Source of the DNA: CAYTED01 sp964404075
GTDB lineage: Bacteria > Patescibacteriota > Minisyncoccia > Moranbacterales > UBA1568
Direction: 5' to 3'
Assembly: GCA_964404075.1 (NCBI GenBank)
Contig: CAYOIM010000005.1
Span: 1 to 29,685 of the forward strand
Length of the DNA stretch: 29,685 nucleotides
A program made the translations under genes and the position numbers. How positions within the stretch are numbered: position 1 is the first letter of the stretch; each line of letters starts with the position of its first letter. The notes below the pieces were generated by a model. It was not told the origin of the DNA and searched no databases. It saw only the letters and a list, made by a program, of their open reading frames with translations. Positions 15,782 through 24,177 of the stretch are shown piece after piece.

Positions 15782-17012
15782 ATGGAGTCAAAAATTGTTG
15801 ATGATATCGCTTCTCGCCGTCCCCCTCGCCGGTGTTTTCTCGGGGTGGCATGTGGGGATCTTTTCACTCCCGCTCTATGTGCCAGAAATTCTGACCCTGT
15901 TCGCCGGAGCGTTCTTGTTGAGCCAAAAAGATTTTCTGAGAACCATTTCTCTCCGGTATGATGTTTTTTTCTTCGCATTCCTGCTTATAGCCCTCGGACT
16001 CATCCTCTCCGCATCCGTTAACGATATGACCTGGCATGGGTATGGTCGTATCAAGAGCTGGTTTCTGTTTCCGCTTCTTTATGGGAGCATACTTGCCTTT
16101 TCCCTGAAGAAGAGAATGCTTTCAAGAGAAGGTATCCTCCGCGCAGTATTTTTTGGTGGCATATTTCTGGGGTTTTCGGCCATTCTGAGCATTATTGGTG
16201 GCGGCGGATTTTCGTATGACCACCGGCTCCATGGATTTTTCCCTTCCCCGAACCATCTCGCCATGCTCCTCGGGACAGCGCTTGTCGTGGGATTTTTTCT
16301 GGCACTTTCCTCTGATGTGAATCGAAAAATGGATCGGTATTCCGTGTTCTTAGGGGTATTGTTTCTTGGCGCGCTCCTTCTCCTTACGCAGTCTTACGCT
16401 GTTATTTTATCGGTGATAGGGATTTCAGGTATCGGCATAGCCTCCCAGAGACACTTCTTTTCCCGAAAGCGATTCGGTATTTTTTTCTTGGGGTGTGCGC
16501 TGTGCCTCGGGATACTCTTTCCCATCGGTCATCAGAAATGGCAGGACACCATCGCACTCGATGAGCGATCATCGCTTGCTTCGAGGAGCATGATTTGGCA
16601 GGCAGCACTCCGGATGATAGCGGATCATCCGCTTGTCGGTATCGGTCCGGGGAATTTTCAGCGCGAATACCTGCGGTATCAGCAGTATTTCCCACCGTAT
16701 CTCGAGTGGGCCGTTCCTCACCCGCATAATGCATTCCTCGATCTGTGGCTCGAGGGGGGGGTGCTTGGCGTTACGGGATTTGCTCTCCTTTTTTGGTACT
16801 GGCTCTCATCCGCTACGAAGCATTTTTTTCTTCAAGAAAAAGAGGGTCTTCATCACATCCTCCCTCTCCTTCTCGGAATCTATTGTTTTCTGATCGGACT
16901 GACCGATGTCCCATTCCTTCGGAACGATCTCGCCTACTTTTTCACGATCGCCTTCGTCGTCAGCCGATCCCTCACAAATGTATCTGATAGGTCTTCCCGT
17001 CGCGGCGATTGA
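15768..17012 (+). CDS. O-antigen ligase/polymerase-like membrane protein (second of two)
   Basis: A 414-residue polytopic protein, related in architecture to the preceding gene. It has about ten hydrophobic segments, the loop SRSMIWQAALRMIADHPLVG with IGPGNF, and the full family block WAVPHPHNAFLDLWLEGGVL with LGVTGF, close to the Wzy_C consensus. ATG 15768 lies inside the end of the previous gene (14-base overlap) after AGAGGGG. Having two such enzymes suggests one polymerises and one transfers glycan, or two different acceptors. The 3' end overlaps the convergent minus-strand gene by 41 bases. Confidence 0.87.
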   Translation: MRENKWSQKLLMISLLAVPLAGVFSGWHVGIFSLPLYVPEILTLFAGAFLLSQKDFLRTISLRYDVFFFAFLLIALGLILSASVNDMTWHGYGRIKSWFLFPLLYGSILAFSLKKRMLSREGILRAVFFGGIFLGFSAILSIIGGGGFSYDHRLHGFFPSPNHLAMLLGTALVVGFFLALSSDVNRKMDRYSVFLGVLFLGALLLLTQSYAVILSVIGISGIGIASQRHFFSRKRFGIFFLGCALCLGILFPIGHQKWQDTIALDERSSLASRSMIWQAALRMIADHPLVGIGPGNFQREYLRYQQYFPPYLEWAVPHPHNAFLDLWLEGGVLGVTGFALLFWYWLSSATKHFFLQEKEGLHHILPLLLGIYCFLIGLTDVPFLRNDLAYFFTIAFVVSRSLTNVSDRSSRRGD

Positions 17013-18114
17013 GGAAGTAGAGGATATCTTCTTTCGGCGAGAGGAAGAGATTGATACTGTCGAATTCCGTCCCGATATCGCTTCCCTCGATGATGCGCTC
17101 CCTTTTTCCGGTTTCGAAATCAAGTCGCCAGAAAGTGTCGGCGGTGAGGAGCTTTTTGGAAAAATAATCATTGGGAAGGACGATATTTTCCGGAAGCGAG
17201 CCCGGGAGGGCGTAGTAGAGGGACTTCCCGTCGGATGACCAGGTTGTTTTCGTGACGAGGGTCGGGATGATGAGCGGCATAAATTCGCCACCGTTTTTGT
17301 TCATGGTCGCAAGAGATATTTTGGAAGTCCCCTTTTCTCCCACGAAAGAAACGAGTACCCGTTCTCCATCGGGCGACCAGAGATAGTCTCCCCCGAAGCG
17401 ATCGGCGAGGATGGTGCGCGTATTGGTTCCGGAAGAAGAAGCGGTCTGGAGGGTGCTTTTCTCCAGTCCATTCGGGCGATTCCAAAAGGAGACATCGGAA
17501 CTTTTCGGTACCGGTGCGGTGAAAACATTTTTCACGGGGAGGGCGATGATTTCCTTCCAGTCACTCCCATCCGGATTGGAGATATTTACGCTCGCGGTTC
17601 CGGATTCGGAGGTGTATTGATAGAAAATCTTGTCACCGAGATTGGAAAAGGAAGGATATTTCAGGTTTTCTTTGAGCGGGAGCACCTCTTTCGATGAGAG
17701 GGTGATGAGATACCAGCGGAGAGCGGTGTTCTCGATAAGGACGAGCGCCTTCGTCTTATTCTTCGCCCAGATGACTTCCACTGGCGTACCAGGGAGCGTG
17801 TCGATGATGATACTCCCATCCCCCGTCACAGCCGATATTTTTTTCAGCGAGCGACTTTCGGTGGAGAAATAGGCGAGCTCCGTATCGGAGAGTGCCGTCG
17901 CGCCGACATTTTTTTCCGTGATGATCGGCTCTATTTTCGATGGAGGAGCGGGTTTCTTCGCGGTGTTGGCGAAGGTGTCTCCACCCAGCGTCTCTTTTGC
18001 GGGATCGGCGGCTTTCGGATCGAGCGGGTTGTTGCGATAGGCGAAACGATATACCCCGAAAAAAACAAGGGTAAGGAGGAAAAGCCCGAGGGAAATGAAG
18101 AAAAATGTTTTCAT
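16972..18114 (-). CDS. Membrane-anchored protein with WD40/TolB-like beta-propeller repeats
   Basis: A 380-residue protein with an uncleaved N-terminal helix (about 4-24, FFFISLGLFLLTLVFFGVY), a Pro/Lys-rich linker and an extracytoplasmic domain made of repeated four-strand blades such as YPSFSNLGDKIFYQYTS, DYLWSPDGERVLVSF and TTWSSDGKSLYYALPG, the 'W-S-P-D-G' pattern of TolB/PD40 propellers. Such domains usually bind proteins or peptides; no enzymatic residues are evident. It begins 2 bases after the stop of the Cys-rich pilin-like gene, so the two are cotranscribed and may act together on the cell surface. Its end overlaps the convergent O-antigen ligase-like gene. Confidence 0.75.
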   Translation of the reverse strand: MKTFFFISLGLFLLTLVFFGVYRFAYRNNPLDPKAADPAKETLGGDTFANTAKKPAPPSKIEPIITEKNVGATALSDTELAYFSTESRSLKKISAVTGDGSIIIDTLPGTPVEVIWAKNKTKALVLIENTALRWYLITLSSKEVLPLKENLKYPSFSNLGDKIFYQYTSESGTASVNISNPDGSDWKEIIALPVKNVFTAPVPKSSDVSFWNRPNGLEKSTLQTASSSGTNTRTILADRFGGDYLWSPDGERVLVSFVGEKGTSKISLATMNKNGGEFMPLIIPTLVTKTTWSSDGKSLYYALPGSLPENIVLPNDYFSKKLLTADTFWRLDFETGKRERIIEGSDIGTEFDSINLFLSPKEDILYFLNRRDGKTYQIHL

Positions 18115-18116
18115 AC

Positions 18117-19580
18117 CTAGAGACTACAACAATTCGTTTGGTCACTGATATGGATATGAGGGTGTGGTCCAGTTGTCTCATCATTGACCCTCCCTCCACA
18201 GGCGCTACCGGCTTTTTTCAGGCTATCAGCTATGGATAAATCCATTCCGCCACTCGCATTCTTGACGGAGAAGTCAGCGGCGTGAGATTTGTTGCAGTCA
18301 CTGCTTTTCTGTGAAGCCCCGCCGCCATAGTGGCAGGAGGTTTGGCCGTGAGCGCAGGGGGGTCTACCCCAGCTATTTTTGCACTTGTCGAAGCCCTGGC
18401 TATCAGAAATACTCGTTATCTTCGCGCTTGGATATTTCTGCTGCATACAAGCGAGCACATCAGAGAGCTTTTGTGAGGCATCATTGCACTGGGAAGTGCT
18501 GATGCCGGATACAGAGAGTCCCCCGCAACCACTGCCACTCCCGGCCGGTGGCGCTCCGGCAGGAGGTGTGCTCGGCGGAGTACCAGTGTCAGCGCTCCCT
18601 CCAGACGGCATGGAGACACTCGGGAGTTTCAGATTCACGAGATCGGGATTGATGACATAGAGGATGAGGTAGGAGGTGAGGGCGAGGATGAGTCCGATGA
18701 GGGCGTCCTGCATGATGCTTTTCGCCGAACCGGTTTTCGAGGTATTGGCGGCGGAGAGCATGTACATGAAAGCACCGACGAGGAACATGAAGAGGGCGCA
18801 GAGCCCGACGATCCAGATGGCGAGTTTGTACACGGCGCTCAAATATGCCGCGAGATTGAGGTTCGTCGAATCAACACCGGGGATTTTCTCGAGGAGAGTA
18901 TAGTTGAGCTTTGGATTTATTGATGCCGTGGCATTCGGATCTATAATACAGCATACTTGATAAGAACCCCCCGAGCACATCTGGGAAGAATTGGGTGCCT
19001 CATTGGTATTGCAACTATTTGTTCGACAAGTGCCACTGCAGGATGGGGCTATCTGAGAGGAACAGCAACTCTCGCCAGTATTAGAACACACGCCGTTTGC
19101 GGAAACCCTATTTTGAGAGGAGCATGTCCCAGAAACACATACTCCACCAATCGTCGAACAAGACGAGCTACTCGTTTGTCCTGATTTTAGGTTTCCCGGT
19201 GCAACAAGGGTGCCATTATTTGCTGTTTTCTCAGGAAAATCACCATTATTCCATTGGGAATAAAATGTATTTTGGGCATCGGACTGATTATTCGCTGTTA
19301 CTGGATTTCCATCCGAATCAGTCGAGGTGACAGTCCGGCAACAATAGAGGTTCGTATTGCCAAGGCACTCGCCAACGACGAATTGGTTTGCATTTTTGCA
19401 GTTTGGCGTACCGATAGTATCTTTTTCACAGGCAGCACTCCCCCCGAGAGCCACGCACTCAGCAGGAGAAAACTTGAGTGAGCCTACAGCCTCCTCCCCC
19501 TGTACTCGCGGTATGCCACAGATGGTTAAGATGGAAAGCAAGACTAAAACAGACAATTGTATTTTCGAGAAGTGCATCAT
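18117..19580 (-). CDS. Secreted three-part protein: Cys-rich modules, two-helix pilin-like segment, M15-like C-terminal domain
   Basis: A 487-residue protein that I cannot name. A signal peptide covers about 1-28 (hydrophobic VLVLLSILTICGI). Then come three Cys-rich modules of six Cys each that end in CC: C42-C81, C141-C173 and C181-C211, joined by Ser/Thr/Asn-rich linkers. Two membrane helices (about 249-275 and 291-311) flank a short loop in the pattern of TrbC/VirB2-like pilins, often seen in CPR genomes. A Pro/Gly/Ser linker (325-350) leads to a C-terminal domain (352-487) with ten Cys, C-H417-YGG, SHAADF (432-437) and PHPHIH (472-477), which resembles the metal ligand pattern of M15 peptidases (His, Asp, His). 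It may be a wall-peptide binding or cleaving pilus protein. It is followed at once by the beta-propeller gene. Only the topology and motifs are observed; the peptidase reading is inferred. Confidence 0.6.
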   Translation of the reverse strand: MMHFSKIQLSVLVLLSILTICGIPRVQGEEAVGSLKFSPAECVALGGSAACEKDTIGTPNCKNANQFVVGECLGNTNLYCCRTVTSTDSDGNPVTANNQSDAQNTFYSQWNNGDFPEKTANNGTLVAPGNLKSGQTSSSSCSTIGGVCVSGTCSSQNRVSANGVCSNTGESCCSSQIAPSCSGTCRTNSCNTNEAPNSSQMCSGGSYQVCCIIDPNATASINPKLNYTLLEKIPGVDSTNLNLAAYLSAVYKLAIWIVGLCALFMFLVGAFMYMLSAANTSKTGSAKSIMQDALIGLILALTSYLILYVINPDLVNLKLPSVSMPSGGSADTGTPPSTPPAGAPPAGSGSGCGGLSVSGISTSQCNDASQKLSDVLACMQQKYPSAKITSISDSQGFDKCKNSWGRPPCAHGQTSCHYGGGASQKSSDCNKSHAADFSVKNASGGMDLSIADSLKKAGSACGGRVNDETTGPHPHIHISDQTNCCSL

Positions 19581-19610
19581 ATCATTTTACACCCAGTATA
19601 CAACAAAACG

Positions 19611-19640
19611 AAAAGTCCGACGATACCTCACCGGACTTTT
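19611..19640 (-). terminator. Rho-independent terminator after nrdB
   Basis: AAAAGTCCG (19611-19619) pairs with CGGACTTTT (19632-19640). On the minus strand the stem is followed by TTTT, CG and TTTTG, so it would end the nrd transcript. It is A/T-flanked on both sides and could work in either direction. A TATACT box (19595-19600, minus) follows, 14 bases before the start of the pilin-like gene. Confidence 0.7.
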
Positions 19641-19693
19641 TGGATGTATTGTTTCTTTTCCGAACTCTCTTTCCTAACCTCTAAACTCTTCCT

Positions 19694-20737
19694 CTAGAAG
19701 TCCCAGCTCCCATTCAAACTCGAAGACTGCGTATAATTGACGACGGTCGTTTCGAAGAAATTGCCCTTGTCGCTATTGGTGTCCTGCAATCGGTCGAGGT
19801 GTTTGTAGGGATTGTCGATCGTTTCGGGGTAGAGCGGATCCATATTGATCATGGCGAGGCGCTTGTTGGCAAGCCACCGGGTGTAATTTTCCGTCGTCTC
19901 ACCATTGATACCCGGGATGCGATCTCCGAGTATGTGCTTCCCCCACTCGATTTCCTGATCTACCGCATCCGTCATCATCTCGCGAATGACTGCCTCATCG
20001 AAAATATCGGGGAATTCTTTTTTTATTTCGCGCAGGAGATTGGAGAAGATGGTGATATGGGTGAGCTCATCGCGGCGGATATAGCTGATCATGCGTCCGG
20101 TCGCGAGCATTTTCATATTATCCGTCAGGGTGTCGAAGAAGGCGAATCCGTTGTAGAAGTAGAGCGCTTCGAGGAGGAAATTCGCTACCACAGCGCGGAA
20201 AAATGTCTTGTCCGTGGGCGACTCGATGAAATCCTGGTAGATTTGACCGATATATTCATTTCTTTCAAGCAGTATCTTGTCGGTACGCCAGAAATAATAG
20301 ATTTCGTCGCGCTCCTTGCTCTCGACGACGGATTCGAGGATGGTGGCGTAGGATTGGGAGTGGATGGCCTCCTGGTAGGCTTGGATGGAGAGAATGAGAT
20401 TGACTTCCGGTGAGGTGATATAGTCCGAGAGATGTGGGAGATTCACGGTCTGGATGGAGTCGAGGAAGATGAGAAAGGAGAGAATCCCTTTGTAGGCATG
20501 CTGTTCTTCGGGCGAGAGGTCGGTATGGAACATGCGCGCATCGTCTTTCAGCCCGGAAACTTTTTCCGGTACCCAGAAATTGCCGATCATGACCTGATAG
20601 AGGGATTTCGCCCAGGGGTATTTCACGGCGTTCAGGTTGAAGAGCCCCGTGGTAGATCCCTTGATAATGGTCCTCGCCTCGACAGCGTCGTCTCCCTTCG
20701 GATTGAAGAGGAGATTTTGGAGCATTTTTTCGGTCAT
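19694..20737 (-). CDS. nrdB: Ribonucleoside-diphosphate reductase class I, beta subunit
   Basis: The radical-generating subunit of ribonucleotide reductase, 347 residues. The metal-binding set is complete and in the usual order: D93 (FLDSIQ), E123 and H126 (QEAIHSQSY), E190 (LEALYF), and E224/H227 (RDELTH). Tyr130 sits at the position of the radical tyrosine (Tyr122 in E. coli), so this is a tyrosyl-radical class Ia-like enzyme that needs oxygen for activation. The C-terminal tail SSSLNGSWDF would dock into NrdA. It follows nrdA by 146 bases, with a strong hairpin between the two, and is closed by a terminator. Confidence 0.96.
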   Translation of the reverse strand: MTEKMLQNLLFNPKGDDAVEARTIIKGSTTGLFNLNAVKYPWAKSLYQVMIGNFWVPEKVSGLKDDARMFHTDLSPEEQHAYKGILSFLIFLDSIQTVNLPHLSDYITSPEVNLILSIQAYQEAIHSQSYATILESVVESKERDEIYYFWRTDKILLERNEYIGQIYQDFIESPTDKTFFRAVVANFLLEALYFYNGFAFFDTLTDNMKMLATGRMISYIRRDELTHITIFSNLLREIKKEFPDIFDEAVIREMMTDAVDQEIEWGKHILGDRIPGINGETTENYTRWLANKRLAMINMDPLYPETIDNPYKHLDRLQDTNSDKGNFFETTVVNYTQSSSLNGSWDF

Positions 20738-20767
20738 ATTAGTGTAGAGTTTAGAGAGTTTGTAGAG

Positions 20768-20830
20768 GGGTATTTCATTTCAGCGGACGCACCGCTCAAA
20801 AAGCGGAACGACCGTTGAAATGAAATACCC
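20768..20830 (-). promoter_or_regulatory. Strong structured element between nrdA and nrdB
   Basis: A 19-base arm at 20768-20786 (GGGTATTTCATTTCAGCGG) pairs with 20812-20830 with a single G-T position, enclosing an inner hairpin CCGCT/AGCGG (20792-20796/20802-20806). No T-run follows on the minus strand, so it is not a simple terminator. In the nrdA-nrdB transcript it could be a processing or stability element that sets the subunit ratio. It does not resemble the usual paired NrdR boxes. Confidence 0.6.
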
Positions 20831-20883
20831 GCAATCGCTCCCGGTGCATTTGTATATTTGTGCTTGGATTTGTAATTTGTAGG

Positions 20884-23499
20884 TTATCCGCTACAGGAAA
20901 CGCAGTTTTCCTTGATTTCACCCGAGAGACTCCGAACATAGTAGACGGTCTTTATACCCTGATTCCATGCGGACAGATAGTAGGTATAGAGCTGGGCGGG
21001 ACTGGTTTTCGACGGATCGATCATCCATTCAAAGCTGATGCTCTGGTCTACCCAAGCGTAGATGACCGCCATCATACTGATCACATCGGGCATGTCCATA
21101 TTCACATATTCCTTGTAATACCAGAAGTTTTCCTTGGAGAGTTTCGGCGCGACACGAACCGTCGGTGCGGAGAGGTTTGTTTCGACGAAGTATCGCTTGT
21201 AGATGGGGAGGAGCGCGGCGGTGGTGCCGACGACTCCCGCGGTCGAAGTGTTCGGCGCCGGCGCGGTATGATAGGCAAATCGTACGCCATGCGCCTTCAT
21301 ATCATCAAAGAGTTTCGCCCAGTCTCCTTTGAACGGAGTGTTTTTCTCATACCAGGATCGATCGCGTCCGAGCAGTATCCCTTTGGAGTATTCGCTTCCC
21401 TCGTAGAGAGAGTATCGCCCGCGCTCTTTCGCGATATCGACGGAAGCCCGATAGGTATGGAAGGTGTATCGTTCGAAGAGCCGATCCACTTCTTCCCGCG
21501 CTTCAGGCGTGTCATAGGCGATCTTTCTCGTCGCGAGGTATTCGGCGAGACCGAGGTAGCCGAGGCCGACACTGCGATATCGCATGGCCGTCCGCTCGGC
21601 TTCTTTGATCGGGTAATAGTTGAGCGTGATGACATTGTCAAGGATGCGCATCACGACCGGGAAGACATCGGCGATGACGGAGGGTTCATGAACGGTCGCG
21701 ACATTGATCGAAGCGAGGTTGCAGACGACGAGATCGCCCGGATCGTATTTGATCATGATCTTGCCGTCCTCGATGGTCTCCTCGAGGAACTTGCTCGCAG
21801 AGGTATTCTGGCAGATTTCCGTGCAGAGCTGGGTCGAATAGATATTGCCCACATGCCTGTTTGGGTTGAGGCGGTTGACGGTGTCGCGGAAGAAGACATA
21901 GGGCATGCCGGTTTCCACCGTCGTTTTCAGGAATTTCTTGAAGAGCTCCTTCGCGGGAACGGTCTTTTTCATAGTGAGTCGGGCATCCTTTTCCAACTCG
22001 AGATAGAAAGCATCGAATTCCTCATTGAAGAAGTCTTGCAGGGATTTCCCATAGAAACTCTTCACCTCATGTGGATCGAAGAGCGACCACTCGCCTCCCG
22101 CTTCGAGTCGTTTCATGAAGAGGTCAGGAATGGAGACCGCGGGGAAAATGTCGAATGCCTTTGATCGTATGTCGCCCGTTTCGGTCTGTAGGTCGAGAAA
22201 GTCATGGATGTCGCAGTGCCAGATATCGAGCGTGACGGAGATGGCACCCAGTCGCGACCCGAGCTGATTGACGGCGGAAGCGGTATCGTTGATGACTTTG
22301 ACCCAGGGATTGACGCCTCCGGACATGCCGCGGACATTTCTGATCATGCCGCCGCGTGCGCGGATATTGCCGAGATACACGCCGACTCCGCCGCCGAATT
22401 TCGAGATCTGCGCCATGTTCTCGATCGCATGGTAGATACCGCGGAGGTCATCGTCCACATTGATCTTGAAACAGCTGGAGAGCTGGTTGTAGTTCGTCCG
22501 GGCATTGAGGAGGGTCGGTGTCGGGAGAGATATGCGCTGTTTGGAGCAGTGCTCGTAGATTTTCAATGCGAAGGCGAGGCGAGATTCTTTCTTCTCCGGT
22601 ATGGCGAGAAAGAGTGCGAGTGTCATGTACATTTCTTGCGGGAGTTCCTTCACAATCTTGTTCGGATTGAGGAGGTATCGCTTGATGAAGGAAACGATGG
22701 TGGTGTATTCATAGCTCTCATCCGTCGCCATGGAGAGGTGTCGCCCTGCAGTGAGGATGTCCTCTGGCGAATAGTATTCATAGAAATCCTTGTAGTAGAG
22801 CCCGTTTTTGATATAGTCATCGAAGAATGCTTTGTAGGCTTTTGGGGAGTAAATTTCTTTCTGAGTGAGACCGCGGTTTTTCGTCGCCTGCTTGTAGAGC
22901 CCTCCGAGAAGTATGCGGGCGGCGACATTCTGCCAGATGATATTTTCCACGGTGACGAGGTCGATGCAGGTTTTGACGAGCATTTTCTCGATATCGGCGG
23001 TTTTGATGTCTTCCACGAGGTTTTTCTTGAAGGCATCCATGAGTTCTTCGAATCGGCAGTGCGCCTCGAATCCCTTGGCGGCGCGATCGAAAACAAGACG
23101 GAGCTTGCGGAGGTCGAAGGTTTCTTTCGATCCGTCGGACTTGGTCACCTTGAGGGTCTGTTTCTCGAATTCACGGACGAGCTGTTCCTTCTTTTCTTCG
23201 CGCTCCTCATTGCGCTGTCCCCGGTAGAGAATATAGGCTTTCGCGACTTCGAAATGATCTGTTTTCACCAGATGTCGCTCGACGACATCCTGAACATCCT
23301 CGACTGAAGGGATCCGATTGATGAAAATATCATTGAAGACATGCTCGATATCGTGGATGACCGCATCGGTCACTTCCGGGATGAAGTCCTTGTCTATTTC
23401 GCCGACCGCGTCGCAGGCAAGCTCGATGGCATGATCGATGCGGGTCCGGTCGAAATCGATGATTTCCCCGTCGCGTTTTTTGATTTTTTCGATGGGCAT
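20884..23499 (-). CDS. nrdA: Ribonucleoside-diphosphate reductase class I, alpha (catalytic) subunit, two ATP-cones
   Basis: The large subunit of ribonucleotide reductase, 871 residues. There are two consecutive ATP-cone domains: 1 to about 95 (MPIEKIKKRDGEIIDFDRTR) and about 115-200 (LKVTKSDGSKETFDLRKL), the second matching the single cone of E. coli NrdA. Catalytic residues: C343 (QLSSCF), C559 and E561 (QLCTEI), C593 (VVCNLAS). The C-terminal CVSCSG is the redox pair that reloads the active site. The position of E. coli Asn437 is Gln557. A radical-path Tyr pair is visible in TYYLSAWNQGIKTVYY. ATG 23499 is used because the frame above it (to 23643) is unlike any NrdA and overlaps sod. It lies 100 bases after the superoxide dismutase gene and is part of an antioxidant/dNTP block. 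Confidence 0.96.
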   Translation of the reverse strand: MPIEKIKKRDGEIIDFDRTRIDHAIELACDAVGEIDKDFIPEVTDAVIHDIEHVFNDIFINRIPSVEDVQDVVERHLVKTDHFEVAKAYILYRGQRNEEREEKKEQLVREFEKQTLKVTKSDGSKETFDLRKLRLVFDRAAKGFEAHCRFEELMDAFKKNLVEDIKTADIEKMLVKTCIDLVTVENIIWQNVAARILLGGLYKQATKNRGLTQKEIYSPKAYKAFFDDYIKNGLYYKDFYEYYSPEDILTAGRHLSMATDESYEYTTIVSFIKRYLLNPNKIVKELPQEMYMTLALFLAIPEKKESRLAFALKIYEHCSKQRISLPTPTLLNARTNYNQLSSCFKINVDDDLRGIYHAIENMAQISKFGGGVGVYLGNIRARGGMIRNVRGMSGGVNPWVKVINDTASAVNQLGSRLGAISVTLDIWHCDIHDFLDLQTETGDIRSKAFDIFPAVSIPDLFMKRLEAGGEWSLFDPHEVKSFYGKSLQDFFNEEFDAFYLELEKDARLTMKKTVPAKELFKKFLKTTVETGMPYVFFRDTVNRLNPNRHVGNIYSTQLCTEICQNTSASKFLEETIEDGKIMIKYDPGDLVVCNLASINVATVHEPSVIADVFPVVMRILDNVITLNYYPIKEAERTAMRYRSVGLGYLGLAEYLATRKIAYDTPEAREEVDRLFERYTFHTYRASVDIAKERGRYSLYEGSEYSKGILLGRDRSWYEKNTPFKGDWAKLFDDMKAHGVRFAYHTAPAPNTSTAGVVGTTAALLPIYKRYFVETNLSAPTVRVAPKLSKENFWYYKEYVNMDMPDVISMMAVIYAWVDQSISFEWMIDPSKTSPAQLYTYYLSAWNQGIKTVYYVRSLSGEIKENCVSCSG

Positions 23500-23599
23500 A
23501 GAGGAAGAGATTAGAGATGAGAAGTGAGGTGAGAGGGAGAAAGAACTTCTCCGAGAGGTATCCCGAATGTATTGAAAGAGGATATTTTTTGGAAGAAGG

Positions 23600-24169
23600 T
23601 TATGCTGTGAGTCGGGATTCGACAGTGCGCCAATCAATGGCACTCATGAATGTCGAGAGGTAATCGGCTCTCTTGATGCCGTAATCCAGCATGAAGGCAT
23701 GCTCGAACACATCCATGACGAGAAGTGGATTCGTCCCGGCGAGGTGTCCGCCATCATGCTCGTTTACCCAGATATTGAAGAGCGCCCCGGTTTCCGTGTC
23801 CTGCGCGAGGACGACCCAGCCGATGCCTCGCATCGCGCCGATGCCGAGGAATTTTTTCTGCCAGTTCTCAAAATCTCCGAAAGCCGTTTCGATCGCCTTT
23901 TCGCAGGCTCCTGCGGAGAGGGTGGTCGGCGTTTTCGATATGTTGCCGAAATAGAGTTCATGGAGTCGCATCCCGTTCCATTCCCAGCCGAATCGGCGCT
24001 TGAGCTCGGAATATTCCGGAGTCCCGGGCTCTTTGGAATCGAGGAGTTCGAGGAGCGTATTGGTGTTTTTCACATATCCCTCGTAGAGCGCGAAGTGATT
24101 CGTAAGGAGGGCATCGCTCATCCCGGGGAGTCCGAGGATATGATCGAATTTTTTTGGTGTGTATGTCAT
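23600..24169 (-). CDS. Superoxide dismutase, Fe/Mn family
   Basis: Converts superoxide to peroxide and oxygen in the cytoplasm. The 189-residue protein has all four metal ligands: H25 (NHFALYEGY), H70 (MRLHELYF), D153 and H157 (MDVFEHAFMLDYG), with the second-shell Tyr29. In the active-site loop, WVNEHDGGH has a His (H138) where many bacterial MnSODs have Gln, as in some archaeal and metal-flexible enzymes, so metal choice cannot be predicted. Start 24169 gives MTYTPKKFDHILGL, with the typical 'L-GL' opening. It sits 8 bases after the peroxiredoxin stop, so the two are cotranscribed. Confidence 0.95.
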   Translation of the reverse strand: MTYTPKKFDHILGLPGMSDALLTNHFALYEGYVKNTNTLLELLDSKEPGTPEYSELKRRFGWEWNGMRLHELYFGNISKTPTTLSAGACEKAIETAFGDFENWQKKFLGIGAMRGIGWVVLAQDTETGALFNIWVNEHDGGHLAGTNPLLVMDVFEHAFMLDYGIKRADYLSTFMSAIDWRTVESRLTA

Positions 24170-24177
24170 AGTATTGA

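Noticed and set aside
20768..20830. Rho-independent terminator or NrdR box reading of the nrdA-nrdB hairpin
   Set aside because: No T-run follows on the transcribed strand and the arms do not resemble the AT-rich tandem NrdR boxes.
20860..23307. Very long plus-strand open frames opposite nrdA (20860-22164 and 22204-23307)
   Set aside because: They mirror the GC-rich codon pattern of nrdA and have no family motifs; nrdA has complete catalytic residues.
23500..23643. Upstream extension of nrdA
   Set aside because: The extra 48 residues lie before the first ATP-cone, overlap the end of sod and have no NrdA counterpart.
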